In this document: piece by piece, positions 47,788 through 54,520 of the stretch
Numbering within the stretch: position 1 is the first letter of the stretch
How the letters are laid out: the number at the start of each line of letters is the position of its first letter
Source: an uncultured Acidobacteriota bacterium
Lineage (GTDB): Bacteria > Acidobacteriota > Polarisedimenticolia > Polarisedimenticolales > Polarisedimenticolaceae
Direction of reading: 5' to 3'
DNA length: 54,520 nucleotides
Assembly (NCBI GenBank): GCA_945787955.1
Contig: CALZKF010000003.1
Coordinates: forward strand, 1-54,520
Program-made: the position numbers and the translations under genes
Notes under the pieces: model-generated
What the model was told of the DNA's origin: nothing
The model's database searches: none
Seen by the model: only the letters and a program-made list of their open reading frames with translations

Positions 47788-49245
47788 CTATCCCGTCGTC
47801 CTTTCCGCCCCGGCAGCATTTCCCACCCATGAAATGCTGATCACCAGCAGTGCGCTGATAAGCACCGCTGCGGCCTTCATGTCCAGGACCGAGCCGAGGG
47901 CCTCGAAGTTTTTCCAAAGAATGGTCGCAGCCATGCCGCCGACCATCCCGGACAGCGCCCCGGCAAGGCTGGTTCGCTTCCACCACAGGGCCAGGAGCAG
48001 GGGAGGGCCGAACGATGCCCCCAACCCGGTCCAGGCATAGGAAACGGTGGTGTCGATGATATGGGAATCGTGGATGGAAACCCATGCGATATACAGGGCG
48101 ATGCCGGCGATCCCCATGGTGGCGGTCCTGGACATCAGCACCAGCCGCGCGGGGGAAGCACGGATCCGGAGCAGGCGGACACAGATGTCCTCCACCACCG
48201 CCGAGGATGCGACCAGCAACTGGCTGTCGGCACTGGACATCATTGCGGCAGTCGCCCCGGCAATCATCAGCCCGGCCAGCCAGCCGGGCATCAACGCCAA
48301 GGCCAGAAGCGGCATGACTTGTTCCGGGTTGTCCAGGTTCGGCCCCAGGACCGCTACGCCGATGATGCCGATGAACGGTGCGCCCCAGTAGGACAGCAGG
48401 GTCCACGCCATGGCGATGAGGCCGCTCTTGGGGAGCTCACCGGTTTTTCGGATCGCCATGTAGCGGGTCAACAGGTGGGGCTGGCCCAGGTACCCCAGAC
48501 CCCAGGACAGGTTGGCCACCACCACACCGAACAGGAACGCCGCCCCGGCCTGGCCTCCGCTCATGGAGAGGAAGCCTGTGCCGCGAACCTGCAACGCCTC
48601 GGCCAGGTTCCCAAATCCGCCGATGTGGATCAGTCCGACCACCGGCAGGACCACGGCGACGCAGGTCATCAATACACCCTGGATCAGATCGGTCCAGGCT
48701 ACCGCCAGGAACCCTCCCAGCATGGTGTACAGCAGGACCACGCCGGCGCCGATCAACAGGCCGTACTCCGCCTTTATATTGAAAGTCGCCTCCAGCATCA
48801 TCCCCGCCCCGTTGAGCTGAGCGGCCAGGTAGGCGGTGTAGAACACCAGGATGGCTATAGTCGAAAACAGGCGCAGCAGCCGGCTGCCGTCGCCGAACCG
48901 CATTTCGAAGTAGTCGGGGAGGGTCAGGGCGCCCATGGCGGCGGTTTGTCTCCGCAGCGGTATGGCGATGAAGGTCCAGGAAAACAGGATTCCGGCGGCG
49001 ATCCCTATGACCGACCAGAACCCTACGAACCCGGCTCCATAGGCCGCCCCCGGAAGACCGAGGAGAAACCAGGCCGATTCGCCGGAGGCCCGCTCCGATA
49101 TGGCGGAAACCCAGGGGCCCAGCCGTCTGCCGCCCAGGACATAGTCGTCCAGGGATTTCATGTACCGGGAGGACACGATCCCCACGGTCAGCATGACTGC
49201 CAGGTAAACAAGCAGGCCTGCGAGGATGGAGCCGTCGCCGGTCAA
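47788..49245 (-). CDS. Sodium/proline symporter-like SSS family transporter
   Basis: TTG start; YVLGGRRLGPWVSAISERASGESAWFLLGLPGAAYGAG; AGATAAMMSSADSQLLVASSAVVEDI. Confidence 0.92.
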   Translation of the reverse strand: MTGDGSILAGLLVYLAVMLTVGIVSSRYMKSLDDYVLGGRRLGPWVSAISERASGESAWFLLGLPGAAYGAGFVGFWSVIGIAAGILFSWTFIAIPLRRQTAAMGALTLPDYFEMRFGDGSRLLRLFSTIAILVFYTAYLAAQLNGAGMMLEATFNIKAEYGLLIGAGVVLLYTMLGGFLAVAWTDLIQGVLMTCVAVVLPVVGLIHIGGFGNLAEALQVRGTGFLSMSGGQAGAAFLFGVVVANLSWGLGYLGQPHLLTRYMAIRKTGELPKSGLIAMAWTLLSYWGAPFIGIIGVAVLGPNLDNPEQVMPLLALALMPGWLAGLMIAGATAAMMSSADSQLLVASSAVVEDICVRLLRIRASPARLVLMSRTATMGIAGIALYIAWVSIHDSHIIDTTVSYAWTGLGASFGPPLLLALWWKRTSLAGALSGMVGGMAATILWKNFEALGSVLDMKAAAVLISALLVISISWVGNAAGAERTTG

Positions 49246-49343
49246 TCGTCCGCCCGGGACCGGTTGAAGCGATAAGCAGCAATCGACAACAGTGCCAGCA
49301 CGAGCCAGGCGCCGGCTACTATGAATAAGGTCCAGCCGTTCAC
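49242..49343 (-). CDS. 33-aa single-TM protein, candidate small accessory subunit of the SSS symporter
   Basis: Read directly (absent from ORF track): GTG start, M/VNGWTLFIVAGAWLVLALLSIAAYRFNRSRADD, stop overlaps the symporter TTG start (TTGA). Confidence 0.65.
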   Translation of the reverse strand: MNGWTLFIVAGAWLVLALLSIAAYRFNRSRADD

Positions 49344-49379
49344 GGCCGGATTATAGGCGATCCCCGTTGACGGACAAAC

Positions 49380-50660
49380 TCAGAAACTGAGCGGGCCGGA
49401 TTCAGGGCGATAGCTCGTCGTTTCCCGTTCGTGCAGGAACGTATCGATGGCCAATTGGTCTTCAGGTCCACCGAACTGTTCAAACTCCATCCCCATGCCC
49501 GGAATCGGAATCACCGCGGTGTAATCGGGGGACAGTTCCGGGGGTACGGAGCGCACCACTTTCCCGATCACATGGACGTTGCCCTGGTGGCCGGGAAGAG
49601 GAAAATTAACGGCGCAACGCATACCGATATCGATCGGGGCCGACGTTTGTACGAACACGCCGCTGGGGGACAGGTCCCTGGTGTAACCGACCAGGAGGGA
49701 TTCCGAGCCCTCGAAATACACCGGTACCTGAACCGGCACCCGCGGCCGCCTGAGGTAGCACCAGACACGGTTACGGCCCAGGGCCCGGGCCTCGTCCAGC
49801 GCTTCCCGTGCGCGTCCGATCAGGGCCTGAGGGTTCAGGGCGTCGGCTGGGAACGAGGCCGACCCGAGGCTCAGCGTGATCTTGCCGGGCCAGATGTTCC
49901 GTGGAAAGAAACGGTAACGTTCTACGGTTGATCTCAGTGCTGCCGCCATCTGCCGCGAGTCGCCGCGGCCGGCGCCGGGGAGCAGGATGGCGAAGTCATC
50001 GTTCTCCAACCTTCCGGGGATGCCGTCGTCCTCGGTGGCCGCCCGGAGTATGTCCGCTATCTTGCGGAGGACCGTATTGCCCTCCTCGTATCCGAGCTTG
50101 TCGTTCACATTGCGAAGTTGATCGACGTCCGCCAGGATCAGCGCCACCGGATTGGCTGTGATGCCTGCATGCTCCACTTCCTTTTCGAGGAGTACCGAAA
50201 ATGCGTCGGCGTGCAGCAGGCCGGTGAGGGGATCGATTTCCTCCCTGGAAATCTCGCCCTCGTTGGGGCCGGAACGGGCCACCACTCTTTGGATTGTGAC
50301 CTGGGCCCGCTGGCCCTGGCCCGCAAGGCGACGTACCGTCGCTTCGACATCCAGGGATCGTCCATCCCGGCAATGGATGCGGAGAAGTGTTGTTGCTTGC
50401 TCTTTGGGGATTTCCACCGTGCCGGCGAACAGTTGGGGCCGTGCATCGGCGCCGCGTTGCTCCGAGATGCGTCCGGCGGCCCCTGCGCGATGGCCGTGCC
50501 CCACCACCGTGGCGGCGTTCCAGCCTGTGAGAGCTTCCATGCCCTCATCGAACCCCAGGACCATGCCCTTGCCGTCGATGATGAACGAGCCGTTCCGGTT
50601 CCAGCGGCCCCCTGTGGAGCGGCTGGGATGGCCAATTTCGTTCCTCAGCGTTACCCCCAT
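49380..50660 (-). CDS. PAS-like / degenerate GGDEF / PilZ multidomain protein
   Basis: SD AAGGAGG; IIDGKGMVLGFDEGMEALTGWNAATVVG; DPLTGLLHADAFSVLLEKEV..LILADVDQLRNVNDKLGYEEGNTVLRKIADIL..GRLENDDFAILLPG; PilZ-like YTRDLSPSGVFVQTSAPIDIGMRCAVNFPLP. Confidence 0.85.
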   Translation of the reverse strand: MGVTLRNEIGHPSRSTGGRWNRNGSFIIDGKGMVLGFDEGMEALTGWNAATVVGHGHRAGAAGRISEQRGADARPQLFAGTVEIPKEQATTLLRIHCRDGRSLDVEATVRRLAGQGQRAQVTIQRVVARSGPNEGEISREEIDPLTGLLHADAFSVLLEKEVEHAGITANPVALILADVDQLRNVNDKLGYEEGNTVLRKIADILRAATEDDGIPGRLENDDFAILLPGAGRGDSRQMAAALRSTVERYRFFPRNIWPGKITLSLGSASFPADALNPQALIGRAREALDEARALGRNRVWCYLRRPRVPVQVPVYFEGSESLLVGYTRDLSPSGVFVQTSAPIDIGMRCAVNFPLPGHQGNVHVIGKVVRSVPPELSPDYTAVIPIPGMGMEFEQFGGPEDQLAIDTFLHERETTSYRPESGPLSF

Positions 50661-51006
50661 TGTGTAACCTCCTTCAATAGCGAAGTTAGGTCATGGGTAC
50701 CTGCCGGGCAAGGGATAGGCAAGAATTATTAAAAGAAATATGGAAAGCGGTTCGGGGGGGGCTACAGTTCTGATTCGCAAGAATTTCCCCTCCTCGGGCC
50801 GCGATGGAACCAAGTAATGAAGATGGCGGACGATGCAGAGCATCCCGAAGGCTTAAAACTCCTTGAAAAAAGGGCCTGTTTTCCGTATCTAGGTCTGGAA
50901 CATCTGCCCCCGTAACCGGTTGCGGCACACCGTATGGATTGGCTGAGCGGTTGTCCGACCGGTAACCCGGGAACAAGCATCGGGAAACGCCTCTCGAACA
51001 GGAGGG

Positions 51007-51525
51007 ATGTGGGTGTCGCTGTCAGGACCAGCCAAGGTACTCGGGATTCTGGCCCTTGGGCTGTTTTTTTTTACAGGCCTGGCAGCCACCGAGCCCTATG
51101 TGATGGCCCGGATTCTCCCCGAGTGGGATGAGACCGGGGAGACCCTGCGACTGTCCATCATCCCGGATCAGGCCCTCGTCAACGCGACACTGCGTCTTGA
51201 AATCCCCGGATCACTGGCCCTGGAGCCAGGCGCCGGGCCGTTCCAGGACCGCTTCGTGGAACGGGTGGCCCAGGAGGGTCACAGGGCGTTGGAAGCGGGG
51301 CTGGGAGAACTCACCGCACGTTCCATCCTGCGCTTGTCCTTCAGGCCTTCGGCCCACCGGCTCCGGGGTGGCGTGGTCGCCTTCATCCTGGAAGGGGAAA
51401 CCGTCCAGGGAAAACAGGTTCGGGAAGCGATCGGAGTGGCGGTGGGACATCCGGGTGAACGGCCGGTCCGTCGCCACGGCGCCCTGGAGTTCCCGGCAGT
51501 ACCCCTCTCGGCAGAGCCCCAATGA
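51007..51525 (+). CDS. Secreted hypothetical protein
   Basis: SD aggaggg, hydrophobic N-terminus VLGILALGLFFFTGLAA; overlaps the next gene by 4 nt (ATGA). Confidence 0.6.
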   Translation: MWVSLSGPAKVLGILALGLFFFTGLAATEPYVMARILPEWDETGETLRLSIIPDQALVNATLRLEIPGSLALEPGAGPFQDRFVERVAQEGHRALEAGLGELTARSILRLSFRPSAHRLRGGVVAFILEGETVQGKQVREAIGVAVGHPGERPVRRHGALEFPAVPLSAEPQ

Positions 51526-54520
51526 TCCGGAAGGAGGGGGCACGGTGGATTATCGGGCTATGCCTGCTGGCCCTCTGCGCGCCCGCCTGGGCGGACTGGA
51601 CCGCCACCGGCACGGTCTCCTACCAGGACCGTGAGTTCGATCAAACCGGGTTCACCGGCCTCGAACCGTCACTTCCGGTCCGGTTCGCCGATGTGGAGAT
51701 TGTGGATGACGGCACCGGAGCGGTGTTGGCCGCCGGAGCCACCGATAGCGGCGGAGGCTTCTCCATATTGGTCACGGATGCCGAAGTCCGGAACGTTTAT
51801 GTCCGGATCCTCACCGATTCGAATCAGACCCCGGATCTGTTCCTGCAGGTCACCGATGTCCTGAGTGTTCCGTACGCCATCGCCGGCAACGTTATTATCT
51901 CCCACGATCCCGGGACCGACATCAATATGGGTGCCGTGACCGCCCTGGTCGGAGCCGGGGGGGAGCCGTTCAACAGCTTCGATATGGGTGTCTACGGCGC
52001 CGACTACATCGCCTACCTGCAAGGCTCCCGGCCCGACGCCGCACACTCCCTCCGCATGGTCTGGGAAGCGGCCCGGGGATGGACCGTCTCCAGCGCTTCG
52101 GTCAGTCGCCTGGATATCCGGGACACCGGGGCCTACGACGATACGGTGCTGTTCCACGAATACGGGCACTATGCCGTATACAACTGGGCCGACAACGACA
52201 ACCCGGGGGGCTCCCATGCCCTGGCGGACTGCAATCAAAACCCGGCTCTGGCCTGGGACGAAGGGCATGCGTCGTTTTTCGGAAACTCGATCATGCGGCA
52301 CTTCGGCCTGCCTCGCCCGCACATTTATGTCGCGACAACCGGCGGCGTCGGACCGGGCCACATGCGGACCTGGTTCGATCTTGAAACCGAGGTCCGATTC
52401 GAGTGCAGCGGCAGCACCGGCGAGGTGGCGATTTACACCGCACTCTGGGACATGTTCGACGGGCCTGCCACCCAGGACGACACGCCCGGGACCGACGACG
52501 GCCCGATGGACACCCTGGCCCTGCCGGACTCGGACCACTGGGACAACATGGTCAACGGACTCGCGGGCAGAACGTTCATCACCGCGGAAGATTACTGGGA
52601 TCCCTGGTTCCTGCCCCCGCTGTCAAAAGGCCATTTGACGGAGATGATATCGATCTGGTCCGGCGGAGTTGAGATCGAGTATTTCGAGGACGGCAACGAA
52701 TCGAACGCCACCCGCCCCGAGGCGACGCCTCGCCTGGCCGACGGCACCGTGAGCCACGGCACCTTCTTCCTGGATCCTGAGGCGGATGGCGCCGGAGACA
52801 GCTCCCGCGAGGACGACTGGTACTCGTTCCAGGCCGTGCAGGACTGGCGCTACCAGGTCGAGACCCTGAACCTGCTGTCCGATGTGGACACGACCGTTCG
52901 GATCACCGGGGCGACCGGCGGCGGATCTCTTGCCAGCAACGACGACCGGGAGGTCGGCGACCCATCTTCATTCGTTGAATGGGTCGCCACCGCCACCGAT
53001 ACGTTCTACGTTGAGGTCACCGATGCCAACGACGGCACCTTTTACGGTTCGTACGATCTGATTATCACGCCCCCGCTGGATACCGACGGCGACGGCATCC
53101 CTGACGAACTCGATATTTGTCCAACGGTGGCAGACCCGGCGCAGGCCGATGCCGACGTCGACGGAGTCGGCGATCTTTGCGACAACTGTCCCAATGACAT
53201 CAACGCCGGCCAGGAGAATGCCGACGGCGATCTCCTGGGAGATGCCTGCGATGCATGTGTGGACGACCCGGACAACGACATCGATTCCGACGGCATTTGC
53301 GGTGATACGGACAACTGTCCGAACGTCCCCAACAACGGCCAGACCAACAGCGATACCGACAGCCTGGGCGACGCCTGCGACAACTGTCCGAGTATCGACA
53401 ACGAAACCCAGGACGATCTGGACGGCGACGGTCTGGGTGACGTATGCGACAGCGACCGGGACAATGACGGTGTTGACAACGGAACCGACTGTGCTCCGGA
53501 CCTCCAGCCGATGGCCGCTCTCCCCGGTGAGGTGCTGATTCACATTCTGGATACCGACGGCGGCACGGTGACCTGGGATCACGTCGTCGAGGGCGCCGTC
53601 TACGACCTGTACCGCGGCAGCTTCTGGACCGGTATTACTCCTGTTTACAACCACACCTGCCTGGCGGCCGGGCTGACCGGGAATGCCTACGTCGATCCGA
53701 CCAACGGCGCATCCGGGGAAATACGCTACTTCCTGCTGGCGGCCCGGAATGCGTGCGGATCCGGCCTGCTGGGAGAAGGGATCAGCGGCCAGCGCCCCAA
53801 CAACAACGAGTGCGCCATCCAGACCGGTGTGGACGCCGACCAGGATGGAGTGGACGATTACATGGATTCCTGCCCTGTCGTGGCCGACCCCGGCCAGTGG
53901 GACGGTGACCAGGACCGCACCGGAGATGCCTGTGACAACTGCCCGGTGGATGCCAATGCATCCCAACTCGACACCGATCTCGACAGCGCCGGCGACGTCT
54001 GCGACACCGACGATGACGGTGACGGCATCGATGACGGCGTGGATAACTGCCCGCTGGTTGCCAACCCGTCCCAGTTGGACACGGATATGGATGGCATGGG
54101 CGATGCCTGTGACACCGACAGCGACACCGACGGCGACGGTGTGGAGGATACGCTCGACAACTGTCCGCTGACGGCCAACCCGTCCCAGCTGGATACCGAC
54201 CTGGACGGCGCCGGCGACGCCTGTGACACCTGTCCCAACGATCCGGACGATGACATCGATTCCGACGGTGTCTGTGGTGATGTGGACAACTGTCCGAATG
54301 ATGCCAACGCCTCCCAGCTCGACACCGACCTGGACGGCGCAGGAGACGCCTGCGACGCCGACGATGACGGCGACGGTGTGGACGAGGGCTTGGACATCTG
54401 GCCGCTGACGGCTAACCCGTCCCAGCTGGATTCCGACCTGTACGGCGCCGGTGACGCCTGCGATGCCGACGACGACGGCGACGGTGTGGACGACGGCGTG
54501 GATAACTGCCCGCTGACGGC
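51522..54520 (+). CDS. Secreted protein with HEYGH metalloprotease-like domain and thrombospondin type 3 repeats (runs off window)
   Basis: Frame read continuously from ATG 51522 to 54520 with no stop (not in ORF track): signal [53 protein letters not shown]; many [15 protein letters not shown] repeats. Confidence 0.88.
   Translation, partial: [999 protein letters not shown]
53076..54520 (+). repeat. Thrombospondin type 3-like Asp/Cys repeats (two blocks split by an about 105-aa insert)
   Basis: Repeated D-x-D-x-D-G-x-x-D..C-D-x-C-P translations; near-identical DNA such as cccgtcccagctggataccgacctg. Confidence 0.9.

Noticed and set aside
48061-49275. 404-aa plus-strand ORF opposite the SSS symporter
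   Set aside because: His/Gln/Gly/Arg-rich shadow of a clear transporter; no recognisable motif.
50880-51000. Possible c-di-GMP (GEMM) riboswitch upstream of 51007
   Set aside because: Looked for the conserved CACAGGGCAAACC and ACGCAAAGCC blocks near the PilZ gene; not present on either strand.
52968-53966. 332-aa minus-strand ORF and 53149..53538 / 53683..54171 plus-strand ORFs
   Set aside because: Alternative-frame readings of the TSP3 repeats; apparent repeats merely mirror the coding repeats.
1-54520. tRNA, rRNA, transposase, integrase or phage genes
   Set aside because: None recognised by eye on either strand; absence should be confirmed with tRNAscan-SE, Infernal and ISfinder-type searches.

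Overview
GC-rich bacterial chromosomal window (probably Gram-negative: OprO/P-type porin, patatin plus beta-barrel protein), gene-dense, with no rRNA, tRNA, CRISPR array or transposase recognised. Left to right: C-terminal end of a SNF2-family helicase; DUF1761 protein; small Cys4 2Fe-2S-like protein; two very large tandem secreted PIG-L deacetylases carrying alternating PKD-like and discoidin-like modules; an exopolysaccharide-type locus (exosortase-A-associated-like hydrolases, four glycosyltransferases, two NodB deacetylases, sulfotransferase, Wzx-like flippase, MDR and Gfo/Idh/MocA oxidoreductases) bracketed by two paralogous secreted ConA-like/Cys-rich proteins; a Cys-rich TPGFWGTH protein; a porin interrupted by an in-frame ochre codon; a GDPD / GlpD-like / FGGY-kinase glycerol module; glutathionyl-hydroquinone reductase; a VIT-vWA protein with a class-GN-type sortase; a PlpD-like patatin with POTRA and barrel; RmuC; AGCS and two SSS transporters, each SSS gene with a small membrane-protein partner; S9 peptidase; YigZ; a PAS / degenerate-GGDEF / PilZ protein; and an open-ended HEYGH-motif protein with thrombospondin type 3 repeats running off the right edge. 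Two coding regions are missing from the supplied ORF track and were read directly: the 33-aa membrane ORF at 49242-49343 (-) and the open ORF from 51522 (+). All family assignments are from reading translations and motif memory; no searches were run.
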